Shown: positions 6,581 to 13,694 of the stretch, one piece after another | How positions within the stretch are numbered: the stretch's first letter is position 1 | Layout: every line of letters starts with the position of its first letter | NCBI GenBank assembly: GCA_002342205.1 | Contig: DDPN01000107.1 | Coordinates: forward strand, 382-22,362 | Source of the DNA: Chitinophagaceae bacterium UBA2467 | GTDB lineage: Bacteria; Bacteroidota; Bacteroidia; Chitinophagales; Chitinophagaceae | Direction of reading: 5' to 3' | DNA length: 21,981 nt | Position numbers and translations under genes: made by a program | The notes under the pieces: generated by a model | What the model saw: the letters and a program-made list of their open reading frames with translations, nothing else | What the model was told of the DNA's origin: nothing | Databases searched by the model: none

Positions 6581-7525
6581 TTAATTTTTAAAATCGTAGA
6601 GCGTTGCAGTAAACACTCCTCGTTCTCTTTCTTTAAAAGGCACATCCCAATTACCAACATAACGAAGCACAGAAGGAACCACCCAATTTTTATACCGCAT
6701 CAGTTCAGCTTCAATATCAACTGAAAAATCATAAAAGCCTGCATTGTAACTCATCGTATAATGACGAGCTAATACTTCCATGGTTCGTACACTAAACCAA
6801 GTAATCATTTTGTCGATGACCATTTTATCTCGTTGGCCCGGCCGCAAGTCGGACTTAGCTTGAATAGAGAAAAGATAACAAGGCTCACCCCGATAATCAA
6901 CATAGTCAATGGAGAAATCATAGAGAGAGCGATGTTGCTGATCAAATACGTCCACTTTATCTCCTACAAATGGAATTCCAGGAATTTTTTTGCCGGGGTT
7001 GAATAAAAGCATTTTTAATTGTTCCTTATGGCGTGCCAATCCTTTTGCTTGCTGCGCCTGAAATGTTTTACCAGCTACCACATTGTCTTCACCGCATACC
7101 GTTCCTTTCGCAAAAAAAAGCGAACTATATAACGCAGCAGTATAGTAAGAGTAAGATCCATCGCGCTGGTAAAAATCGCCCTGCACTTTTTCTTGTAGAA
7201 CCTCTGTTCGACGACAACTGCCTTCACGATGCTGCCTTGTCTTACTTAACATTCGCGCTACAGGACGTGATTTTTTATCTTTTAAAAGAATATCATTGCT
7301 AGAGGTGAATTCTAATATACGCAGGTTACGAAATGCCTTATAAAATGTGGTATCATTTTTTACTTGCGCAATAAAACGAGCTACGTCCAGCTTACTATCC
7401 AGGACTACTTCTGACAAACTGATTAGTTGACGTAATCGTGTTGCATCGGCTGAATCTGCAGCACTAGATTGGGCGAACCCAACTTGCATAAATCCTACTA
7501 AAAATGCGAGAAAAAAAAATCTCAT
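6581..7525 (-). CDS. Secreted protein of unknown function, coupled to def
   Basis: A 314-residue protein that I do not recognise. It begins with a clear Sec signal peptide (MRFFFLAFLVGFMQVGFA, cleavage about 18/19), so it acts in the periplasm or outside. The N-terminal half is charged and helical. The C-terminal half alternates short strands rich in Tyr, Phe and Val (YDFSIDYVDYRGEPCYLFSI, then SVRTMEVLARHYTM), which could form a large beta sheet such as the LolA-like half-barrel; this is only an impression. Its ATG overlaps the def stop (ATGA), so it is translated from the same mRNA as the last gene of a five-gene operon. The functional link to deformylase is not obvious and may be chance packing. 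Confidence 0.75.
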   Translation of the reverse strand: MRFFFLAFLVGFMQVGFAQSSAADSADATRLRQLISLSEVVLDSKLDVARFIAQVKNDTTFYKAFRNLRILEFTSSNDILLKDKKSRPVARMLSKTRQHREGSCRRTEVLQEKVQGDFYQRDGSYSYYTAALYSSLFFAKGTVCGEDNVVAGKTFQAQQAKGLARHKEQLKMLLFNPGKKIPGIPFVGDKVDVFDQQHRSLYDFSIDYVDYRGEPCYLFSIQAKSDLRPGQRDKMVIDKMITWFSVRTMEVLARHYTMSYNAGFYDFSVDIEAELMRYKNWVVPSVLRYVGNWDVPFKERERGVFTATLYDFKN

Positions 7526-8100
7526 AGATGAAATTTCATCTTGTAGTCAACAGCTACTTTTCCTTTGGTAATATCAGTAAGCTTGCCTTTTAGCAATTTT
7601 CTTTTTAGGGGAGATATATGATCGATGAATAGTTTTCCTTCAATATGATCATATTCATGCAAAATAACACGCGCAGTTATGCCTGTAAAAACTTGCTCGA
7701 ATGGCTCAAACTTTTCATTCATATACTGCAAGCGCACGGTGGATGGACGACTCACAGACTCATGAATCTTAGGGATACTCAAACAGCCCTCTGAATACGG
7801 CCAGGGTTCACCGGATAGCTCCAGAATTTTGGCATTGATAAAAACAGCTTTAAGACCGGGTTTGTCAGGGTAATTTTTTTGCTCAGATTCTTCCATCGAT
7901 TCAAATAACTGTAGCGTATCCACTGTGAACACCCGAATTGGCTGGTTAACCTGAGGGGCAGCCAATCCTACTCCATTACTGGCATACATTGTTTCCCACA
8001 TATCCTCAATAAAGCGCTCTAAATCTATTTGACCTGGAGTAATGGGGCTAGCCACATTTCTCAAAACCGGATGTCCATATGCTACGATAGGAAGTGTCAT
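7522..8100 (-). CDS. def: Peptide deformylase
   Basis: A 192-residue metalloenzyme that removes the N-formyl group from nascent proteins at the ribosome. All three family motifs are present: GVGLAAPQ (43-50), EGCLSIP (104-110) with metal ligand Cys106, and HEYDHIEGKLFID (148-160) with ligands His148 and His152 and catalytic Glu149. Length is normal. The start MTLPIVAYGHPVLR is family-like. It sits fourth in a leftward operon, 13 bases after ruvX, but also has its own exact -7 box overlapping the ruvX stop. Its stop overlaps the start of the following secreted protein. Confidence 0.97.
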   Translation of the reverse strand: MTLPIVAYGHPVLRNVASPITPGQIDLERFIEDMWETMYASNGVGLAAPQVNQPIRVFTVDTLQLFESMEESEQKNYPDKPGLKAVFINAKILELSGEPWPYSEGCLSIPKIHESVSRPSTVRLQYMNEKFEPFEQVFTGITARVILHEYDHIEGKLFIDHISPLKRKLLKGKLTDITKGKVAVDYKMKFHL

Positions 8101-8108
8101 TATACATG

Positions 8109-8116
8109 CAAAGTTA
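8109..8116 (-). promoter_or_regulatory. -7 box TAACTTTG, internal promoter for def
   Basis: An exact TAnnTTTG on the minus strand whose first three bases are the ruvX stop codon TAA. Eight bases separate it from the def ATG. It may allow def to be transcribed independently of the genes upstream in the operon. Confidence 0.5.
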
Positions 8117-8533
8117 CGTTCCCTGAATGGAACGGAGATAATCTTGCAATAGGATGGTAGCTGCTATCTCATCTACGATCTTTTTATCCCTTCGGTCTTT
8201 CTTTTTTAGGCCCATTTCTAGCATTGCATCTTTGGCCAACTTAGAGGTATAGCGCTCATCTACCTTGACAATGGGAATTTGGGGAAAGTGCTTTGCCAAT
8301 AAAGCAATTCCCTTTTCTGCAATTACAGTTCCATGCGTAGGAGAATCATCCCAATTGGTTGGCCAACCCACAACAAAGCGTTCAACTTCTTCTTTTTTTA
8401 AATATTCTTTCACAAAAGCAAGTAAGGTATGAGAATCAATTGTGGTCAATCCTGTTGCAATTAGTTGTAATGGGTCTGTAACAGCTATACCGGTTCTTTT
8501 TCCACCCAAATCAAATGCCATGATCCTTGCCAT
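8114..8533 (-). CDS. ruvX: Putative pre-16S rRNA nuclease / Holliday junction resolvase-like YqgF
   Basis: A 139-residue RNase H-fold nuclease of the YqgF/RuvX family, proposed to trim the 5' end of pre-16S rRNA and also described as a Holliday junction resolvase homologue. Conserved acidic positions are Asp8 in MARIMAFDLGGKRTGIAVTD, Glu93 in VDERYTSKLA and Asp121 in KKIVDEIAATILLQDYL; FVVGWP (53-58) is the usual second strand. The ATG at 8533 is preferred to a TTG at 8539 because MARIMAFD is the usual family N-terminus. It lies 8 bases after the prenyltransferase stop and 13 bases before def in a leftward operon. Confidence 0.93.
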   Translation of the reverse strand: MARIMAFDLGGKRTGIAVTDPLQLIATGLTTIDSHTLLAFVKEYLKKEEVERFVVGWPTNWDDSPTHGTVIAEKGIALLAKHFPQIPIVKVDERYTSKLAKDAMLEMGLKKKDRRDKKIVDEIAATILLQDYLRSIQGT

Positions 8534-8541
8534 ATTCAATG

Positions 8542-9414
8542 CTATGTAAACAAATCAACAATAACAAAAAAGGAAAAAATAACAGAGGCTAACCCGTTTG
8601 CTGTCATAAAAGCCAAATTTACTCGGCTTAAATCATGTGGTCTGACTAGTACTTGCTGGTAAACTAATAATGACCCATAAAGTATTGCTCCCACCCAATA
8701 AATGATGCCAAAACCCCCGCTCCAACCAGCAGTAGCGATTAAAAAAAAGCTACAAACATGTAGTATGCGCGATACCAGCAACGCTTTTGATTTCCCCACC
8801 CAGGAAGGAATCGAGTACAGTTGTTGTGAACGATCAAAGTCAACATCCTGTAGCGCATAGATTATATCAAATCCACTAACCCAACAAATAACTGACAAAG
8901 AAAAAAGAACAGGCACCAGAGAAAATTGTCCAGTTACAGCCAAGTAAGCGCCAATAGGGGCTAGAGAAAGACCAAGCCCTAATATTAAGTGACAAAGCGG
9001 AGTAAACCGCTTGGTATAACTATACCCGAGTATTACTGCAAGCGCAACAGGAGACAAAATAAAACAGAGCGAGTTAATCAGTAGTGCAGTCAGAACAAAT
9101 AAAAGCGCCATCACCACCGTAAATGAAAGTGCATGTGAGGGACGTATGATCCCTTTAGGAATTTCACGTGTAGCCGTGCGAGGATTCAAAGCATCATAAT
9201 ATCGATCCAGGTAACGATTAAATGCCATTGCAGCACTTCTTGCGAAAACCATACAGGCAATAACCAAAATAAATAGGGTGCCAAGTTGAGCTACGGTATA
9301 CTGATGCACATTGTTTTTGATTCCTAAGAAAAATCCAATAAACGCAAATGGCATCGCAAAAATGGTATGCGAAAACTTAACTAAACTAAAGTAACTGGCC
9401 ACTTGTTTAAGCAT
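8542..9414 (-). CDS. UbiA-family prenyltransferase (probable quinone biosynthesis)
   Basis: A 290-residue integral membrane enzyme with about eight hydrophobic helices. Both Asp-rich motifs that bind Mg-prenyl diphosphate are intact: N66-x3-D70-x3-D74 (NRYLDRYYDALNPRTATREI) and D183-x2-Y186-x3-D190-x3-D194 (DIIYALQDVDFDR). The family attaches polyprenyl chains to aromatic rings. In a Bacteroidota the product is likely menaquinone, so this could be the 4-hydroxybenzoate-type transferase (UbiA/MqnP group) and not ubiquinone-specific UbiA; the sequence alone does not decide. The ATG at 9414 (MLKQVASYFSLVKFSHTIFA) was chosen; the longer frame lies inside the upstream gene. Its first codons overlap the methyltransferase 3' end by 8 bases. 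Confidence 0.88.
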   Translation of the reverse strand: MLKQVASYFSLVKFSHTIFAMPFAFIGFFLGIKNNVHQYTVAQLGTLFILVIACMVFARSAAMAFNRYLDRYYDALNPRTATREIPKGIIRPSHALSFTVVMALLFVLTALLINSLCFILSPVALAVILGYSYTKRFTPLCHLILGLGLSLAPIGAYLAVTGQFSLVPVLFSLSVICWVSGFDIIYALQDVDFDRSQQLYSIPSWVGKSKALLVSRILHVCSFFLIATAGWSGGFGIIYWVGAILYGSLLVYQQVLVRPHDLSRVNLAFMTANGLASVIFSFFVIVDLFT

Positions 9415-9955
9415 TCGACAAGGATGTTTTAATTTTCTTTCGAACCAGCTCCCACAAAACAACGCCAGCAGCAGTAGCAATATTTAGTGAATGTTTCATG
9501 CCTAATTGTGGAATTTCGACAACAGCATCACATTGCTCAAGTGTTGACAGCTCTACTCCACTTACTTCATTTCCAAGGATGATAGCCATGCCATCATTTT
9601 CTACTTCCGTAAGTTGATGCAACGGAATACTCGTATCGGTTTGCTCTGCAGCAACCATTTTGTATCCTTTCCCACGAATGGAAAGGATTGCTTCGTCCAT
9701 CGTTTTAAAATGTAGCCAGCTAACAGAATCTTCTGCCCCCAAGGCAGTTTTTCTAATCTCCTTATGGGGCGGAAATGCAGTATATCCTACCAGGTAAATT
9801 GCCTCAATCAAGAAGGCATCCCCTGTTCTAAATACACTACCTACATTATAGGCGCTTCGGATATTCTCAAGGACCACAATAATTGGAGTTTTTTTGAGAT
9901 CTCGCAGCTCCTCTATTGACTTTCTCCCCAATTCTTCCAGTTGCAGTTTCCGCAT
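9407..9955 (-). CDS. SpoU/TrmH-family RNA 2'-O-methyltransferase
   Basis: A 182-residue SPOUT-fold methyltransferase that uses SAM to methylate a ribose 2'-OH in tRNA or rRNA. The three family motifs are visible: NIRSAYNVGSVFRT (31-44), ILGNEVSGV (126-134) and IPQLGMKHSLNIATAAGVVL (148-167), which form the knotted cofactor pocket. There is no extra N-terminal RNA-binding domain. Start choice: ATG at 9955 (MRKLQLEELGRKSIEEL), which matches the N-terminus common to Bacteroidota members and lies 4 bases after a near-consensus -7 box. ATG at 9991 is the alternative. It is the first gene of a leftward operon and divergent from mutS. Confidence 0.9.
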   Translation of the reverse strand: MRKLQLEELGRKSIEELRDLKKTPIIVVLENIRSAYNVGSVFRTGDAFLIEAIYLVGYTAFPPHKEIRKTALGAEDSVSWLHFKTMDEAILSIRGKGYKMVAAEQTDTSIPLHQLTEVENDGMAIILGNEVSGVELSTLEQCDAVVEIPQLGMKHSLNIATAAGVVLWELVRKKIKTSLSNA

Positions 9956-9959
9956 AAGG

Positions 9960-9967
9960 CGAAGGTA
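9960..9967 (-). promoter_or_regulatory. -7 box TACCTTCG for the SpoU-ubiA-ruvX-def operon
   Basis: Matches TAnnTTTG at five of six fixed positions on the minus strand and ends 4 bases before the ATG at 9955, implying a leaderless operon mRNA. It faces the mutS -7 box 12 bases away. Confidence 0.5.
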
Positions 9968-9979
9968 AGCAGGGTTCCT

Positions 9980-9987
9980 TATTTTTG
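9980..9987 (+). promoter_or_regulatory. -7 box TATTTTTG for mutS
   Basis: An exact TAnnTTTG match 22 bases before the mutS ATG at 10010. It lies inside the longer mutS reading frame that starts at 9941, supporting the later start. Confidence 0.55.
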
Positions 9988-10009
9988 TCATCTTTCCTAC
10001 CCAATCCTC

Positions 10010-12625
10010 ATGGCAAAAAAAGCTTCTGGCGAAACTCCAATGATGCAACAGCATCGATCCATCAAACAAAAGTATCCTGATGCGATTCTTTTGTTTCGTG
10101 TGGGAGATTTCTATGAAACATTCGGACAGGATGCGGTTTTAGCTTCTCGAATTTTAGGCATTACATTAACAAAAAGAAATAATGGTGCCGCTGCAGAATC
10201 TGAATTAGCAGGATTCCCCCATCATTCACTAGACACTTATTTACATAAGTTGGTAAAAGCGGGACACCGAGTTGCAGTATGTGACCAACTAGAAGACCCC
10301 AAGCAAGCAAAGGGTCTTGTGAAAAGAGGAGTGACAGAAATGTTGACGCCGGGTACTACAGTAAATGACAAAATACTGGAACAACGGAACAACAACTTTT
10401 TACTCGCTATACATGTAGGAGCTGCAGGTCAATTAGGTTTAGCTTTTTTGGATATTTCCACCGGTGAGTTATTTGTTGCGCAAGGTGATCGCGATTATGC
10501 CGATAAGTTGATTCAAGGGTTGCCTACTGCAGAGCTGATTATTCAAAAACAACACCAGCATCAACTCAAAGAACAACTCGGGCTTAAAACATATACTTAT
10601 ACACTTGATGAGTGGATCTTTGATGAGACATATACAAGAGAATTATTGATCAAGCACTTTCAAGTGCAATCGTTGCAAGGATTTGGCGTGGAAGAATTAA
10701 CCCTTGGTCAAATTGCAGCAGGAGCTCTTTTCCACTACTTGAAAGAAACGGACCATCCGCATCTCCACCACATTATTCGGATGCAACGCATAGATCGGCA
10801 TTCATTTTTATGGATGGATCGTTTTACAATCAGAAATCTGGAGCTCATTTATCCCTCTCGTGAAAACACCCCTACTCTATTATCTGTTATTGACAATACG
10901 CAGACCCCAATGGGAGGTCGTCTATTAAAAAGATGGCTATTGTTTCCCTTAATTGAATTAGAAAAGATTAAGGAGAGACTAGATGCTGTTGAATACTTAA
11001 TTCAAGAAAAGGATCTCAAAACTGAACTGCTCAATTCTTTGAATCAATTGGGAGACCTTGAGAGACTAGCTGCCCGTCTTGCCCTACGAAAAGTAAATCC
11101 AAGAGAGGTTCGATCACTCGCTGAATTCTTAAAGCTAACTGGTCTAATCTATTCCCATCTACAAAAAACCAACCAACACACTCTTAAAAAAATTGGAGAG
11201 CAACTTGATCCATTATCCGACACCTATCATTTAATAAATTCAACGCTTCAAGAAAATCCCTCGGTACAACTACAAAAAGGAAGCGTAATTGCAAATGGCG
11301 TCAACCAAGAGTTGGACGAATTAAGACAGTTGGCAGCCAACGGCAAGAATTACTTACAAAATATTCAAGAACGAGAAGCTGCTCGCACCGGAATTTCATC
11401 GTTGAAAATTGGCTTTACAAGTGTATTTGGTTACTACTTAGAGGTGACTCATGCGCACAAAGAAAAAGTACCTACTGATTGGATCCGAAAGCAAACCTTA
11501 ACGAATGCAGAGCGTTACATTACAGCTGAGCTGAAAGAATATGAAGAGAAAATTTTAGGTGCTGAGGAAAAAATGCTAAAAATAGAGGGAGAGTTATTTG
11601 ACCAGCTACTAGATAAATTACAGTCACATATTTCTACTTTGCAAAAGAATGCGCAGGCAATAGCCATCGTAGACTGCTTTTGCTGTTTTGCAAACAATGC
11701 CATTCAATATAATTATTGCAAACCTGTCGTACACACTGATGAAAAGTTAGAGATCTTCAATGGCAGACATCCTGTTATTGAAAGAAACCTGCCCACCGGT
11801 CAATCTTACATTGGCAATGATCTGGTTTTAGACAAAGAAAGCCAGCAGCTAATTGTGTTGACTGGGCCTAACATGAGTGGAAAATCTGCCTTACTTCGTC
11901 AAACTGCCCTGTTGTGTTTATTAGCCCATATGGGACATTATGTACCTGCCTCGGCAGCAAATGTCCCTATCACTGATAAGATTTTCACCCGAGTGGGGGC
12001 AGCCGACAATCTAGCAGGAGGCGAATCCACTTTTATGGTGGAGATGAACGAAACAGCCTCGATTATTAATAATTTAAGCGCCAATAGCTTGGTTTTATTG
12101 GATGAGATTGGAAGAGGAACTGCTACCTATGATGGCGTTTCGATAGCTTGGAGCATTGCCGCATTTCTTCACGAATCACCTCACCGGCCCAAGACACTTT
12201 TTGCCACGCACTATCACGAGCTAAACGAGTTAGAAGAACAGTTTACAAGAGCTAAAAACTACCACATTACTTATCAAGAGTCAGGAAATAAAGTAATCTT
12301 TCTCAGAAAACTTGCTCCGGGTGGCTCCTTACACAGCTTTGGAATTCACGTGGCTCAAATGGCAGGAATGCCCCCTGAACTACTGAGAATGGCTGAAAAA
12401 AAACTCGCCGAACTAGAAAAATCAACCCAAAATACGGGGTCTAAAAAAAGCCCCGCCAATTCCACCGGCTCCTCAAATACCCCAAAGGTGCAGCTCTCTA
12501 TTTTTGAAGCTGAAAACCCCCAACTGGCGGAGTGGAAGGCCTTCTTGGAAACCATTGATATTGAGCGGCTGACCCCTTTAGAAGCCTTGGTTAAACTACA
12601 GGAAATCAAAAAGAAAATGGGATAG
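10010..12625 (+). CDS. mutS: DNA mismatch repair protein MutS
   Basis: An 871-residue mismatch-recognition ATPase that binds base mismatches as a dimer and recruits MutL. The mismatch-wedging Phe-x-Glu is F34-Y-E36 in FRVGDFYETFG. The core and clamp domains fill the middle (TPMGGRLLKRWLLFPL marks the lever start). The ATPase has Walker A GPNMSGKS at 619-626, Walker B LVLLDEIGRG with Asp698-Glu699, and FATHYHELNELE after it. A short Ser/Asn/Thr-rich linker (around residues 805-823) precedes the C-terminal piece ending in EALVKLQEIKKKM. Length is typical. The longer frame from 9941 adds 23 residues unlike the family; MAKKASGETPMMQQ is the natural start. Divergent from the SpoU operon with 54 bases between starts. 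Confidence 0.97.
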   Translation: MAKKASGETPMMQQHRSIKQKYPDAILLFRVGDFYETFGQDAVLASRILGITLTKRNNGAAAESELAGFPHHSLDTYLHKLVKAGHRVAVCDQLEDPKQAKGLVKRGVTEMLTPGTTVNDKILEQRNNNFLLAIHVGAAGQLGLAFLDISTGELFVAQGDRDYADKLIQGLPTAELIIQKQHQHQLKEQLGLKTYTYTLDEWIFDETYTRELLIKHFQVQSLQGFGVEELTLGQIAAGALFHYLKETDHPHLHHIIRMQRIDRHSFLWMDRFTIRNLELIYPSRENTPTLLSVIDNTQTPMGGRLLKRWLLFPLIELEKIKERLDAVEYLIQEKDLKTELLNSLNQLGDLERLAARLALRKVNPREVRSLAEFLKLTGLIYSHLQKTNQHTLKKIGEQLDPLSDTYHLINSTLQENPSVQLQKGSVIANGVNQELDELRQLAANGKNYLQNIQEREAARTGISSLKIGFTSVFGYYLEVTHAHKEKVPTDWIRKQTLTNAERYITAELKEYEEKILGAEEKMLKIEGELFDQLLDKLQSHISTLQKNAQAIAIVDCFCCFANNAIQYNYCKPVVHTDEKLEIFNGRHPVIERNLPTGQSYIGNDLVLDKESQQLIVLTGPNMSGKSALLRQTALLCLLAHMGHYVPASAANVPITDKIFTRVGAADNLAGGESTFMVEMNETASIINNLSANSLVLLDEIGRGTATYDGVSIAWSIAAFLHESPHRPKTLFATHYHELNELEEQFTRAKNYHITYQESGNKVIFLRKLAPGGSLHSFGIHVAQMAGMPPELLRMAEKKLAELEKSTQNTGSKKSPANSTGSSNTPKVQLSIFEAENPQLAEWKAFLETIDIERLTPLEALVKLQEIKKKMG

Positions 12626-12705
12626 TTTTTCCCCATTCCACACAGACCTTTTTGAAAAATATTGCCAATCAAAAAATTATACTACTTTTACGAAAATCTG
12701 TTTCA

Positions 12706-13215
12706 ATGAAACTGCTCCAGACTACTGCCATTTTGCTATTTTCTGCCGCTCTTTTAACTTCTCTTGGTGCTTGCAACAGAGACAAGGACCTTTTTGTACG
12801 CAAAGAGTATGTGCGTTCTGAAGTACCTCTAACCGGTGCTCTCAATTTCCCTCCTAGCTCATCTCCAGCCCTTGGATCAATGGATTTGAACTACAATACA
12901 GGGACAAAACTTTTAACCTATACCATTCGTTGGTCAGGCCTATCAGGACCCATTGCAACAACCCCTATCCCAGGTATGTCAATCCATGGAATGGCACCTA
13001 GCGGATTTCCTGCTAACCCCATCCAACTATTTACACTATCTAGCATCATTCGTTGCTCAACATTTACAAACAATACTTGCGGAACCTACAGTGGCCGTTT
13101 GTTTGTCGACGGCGTGGTAATCACAGAAGAGAATCTTTTGAATGGAGTTTATTATGTTAGTATCAGAACTGCTGCATTCCCGAATGGTGAATTAAGAGGC
13201 CAGATTAAATTCTAA
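12706..13215 (+). CDS. CHRD-domain lipoprotein
   Basis: A 169-residue envelope lipoprotein. The signal peptide MKLLQTTAILLFSAALLTSLGAC ends in lipobox L-G-A-C, with Cys23 lipidated. The rest matches the CHRD (chordin-like) domain: the beta-rich LNYNTGTKLLTYTIRWSGLS, a variant of the HxHGPA motif here written SIHGMAPSG (about 86-94), and the closing YYVSIRTAAFPNGELRGQI. Bacterial CHRD proteins are exported but have no established function. The TTG-started frame from 12652 is rejected, since the extra residues would precede the signal peptide. A near-consensus box TACTTTTA lies at 12683-12690, and a strong terminator follows the gene. Confidence 0.85.
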   Translation: MKLLQTTAILLFSAALLTSLGACNRDKDLFVRKEYVRSEVPLTGALNFPPSSSPALGSMDLNYNTGTKLLTYTIRWSGLSGPIATTPIPGMSIHGMAPSGFPANPIQLFTLSSIIRCSTFTNNTCGTYSGRLFVDGVVITEENLLNGVYYVSIRTAAFPNGELRGQIKF

Positions 13216-13235
13216 TTCAAACTTATTTATAAAGT

Positions 13236-13260
13236 AAACCCCGCCTTGGCGGGGTTTTTT
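13236..13260 (+). terminator. Rho-independent terminator after the CHRD lipoprotein gene
   Basis: A GC-rich hairpin with arms aaaccccgcc and ggcggggttt and only two unpaired bases, overlapping a run of six T at 13255-13260. It lies 20 bases after the stop. Only the plus-strand direction has a good T tract. Confidence 0.9.
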
Positions 13261-13261
13261 A

Positions 13262-13645
13262 TTATTGTGCATTGAACCAAACGGATTCAGCATTTGTTGC
13301 GTCTCCATGGTAATTGATCAACAACTCTTCACCCACCTCAATTGCACGTACAGTTTTAATTCGAATTAATCCTTCTTCAAAGTCCATCTCGTACTCACAA
13401 TTACTGGGACATCCATGGTTATAAATTGGAACATATCCCAAAGCCATGCAACAGGATTGTCTGTCTTCGCCCCATTCAAAAATATAATCATGCAAAAGGG
13501 TCTGATCTAAATGTAATCGATCAGCTGCATTCATTATAATGACTGGCGAAATTTCAATAACACAATTTTCTGCCAATGGAGTTGTGGTAAATACTCCCCT
13601 TCCATGTATCAAAGAAGGAGCCACTACCAACGAAGGAAGAATCAT
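13262..13645 (-). CDS. Small SET-domain protein (putative lysine methyltransferase)
   Basis: A 127-residue stand-alone SET domain. Recognisable elements are GRGVF (15-19, SAM-binding), YNHGCPSNCEY (75-85, the equivalent of the NHS-x-x-P-N motif) and GEELLINYHGD (105-115, catalytic Tyr112). SET enzymes transfer methyl from SAM to protein lysine; the substrates of bacterial single-domain members are mostly unknown. The ATG at 13645 (MILPSLVVAPSLIHGRGVF) was chosen as family-like. The ATG at 13672, which has a purine-rich AAAGGAAA before it, would add nine residues. The longer frame to 13867 is antisense to mgtE and rejected. Convergent with the CHRD gene and divergent from mgtE with 49 bases between starts. 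Confidence 0.85.
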   Translation of the reverse strand: MILPSLVVAPSLIHGRGVFTTTPLAENCVIEISPVIIMNAADRLHLDQTLLHDYIFEWGEDRQSCCMALGYVPIYNHGCPSNCEYEMDFEEGLIRIKTVRAIEVGEELLINYHGDATNAESVWFNAQ

Positions 13646-13681
13646 GATTTCAATTTGACACGAAGTACGCATTTTCCTTTG

Positions 13682-13689
13682 TACTTTTG
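13682..13689 (+). promoter_or_regulatory. -7 box TACTTTTG for mgtE
   Basis: An exact TAnnTTTG match only 5 bases before the mgtE ATG, predicting a leaderless mRNA. A TTTG at 13654-13657 with a 24-base spacer is a weak -33 candidate. Confidence 0.6.
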
Positions 13690-13694
13690 CGGCC

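Noticed and set aside
9415..9480. Long N-terminal extension of the UbiA frame
   Set aside because: It lies wholly within the SpoU-type gene, and MLKQVASYFSLVKFSHTIFA is a typical UbiA N-terminus.
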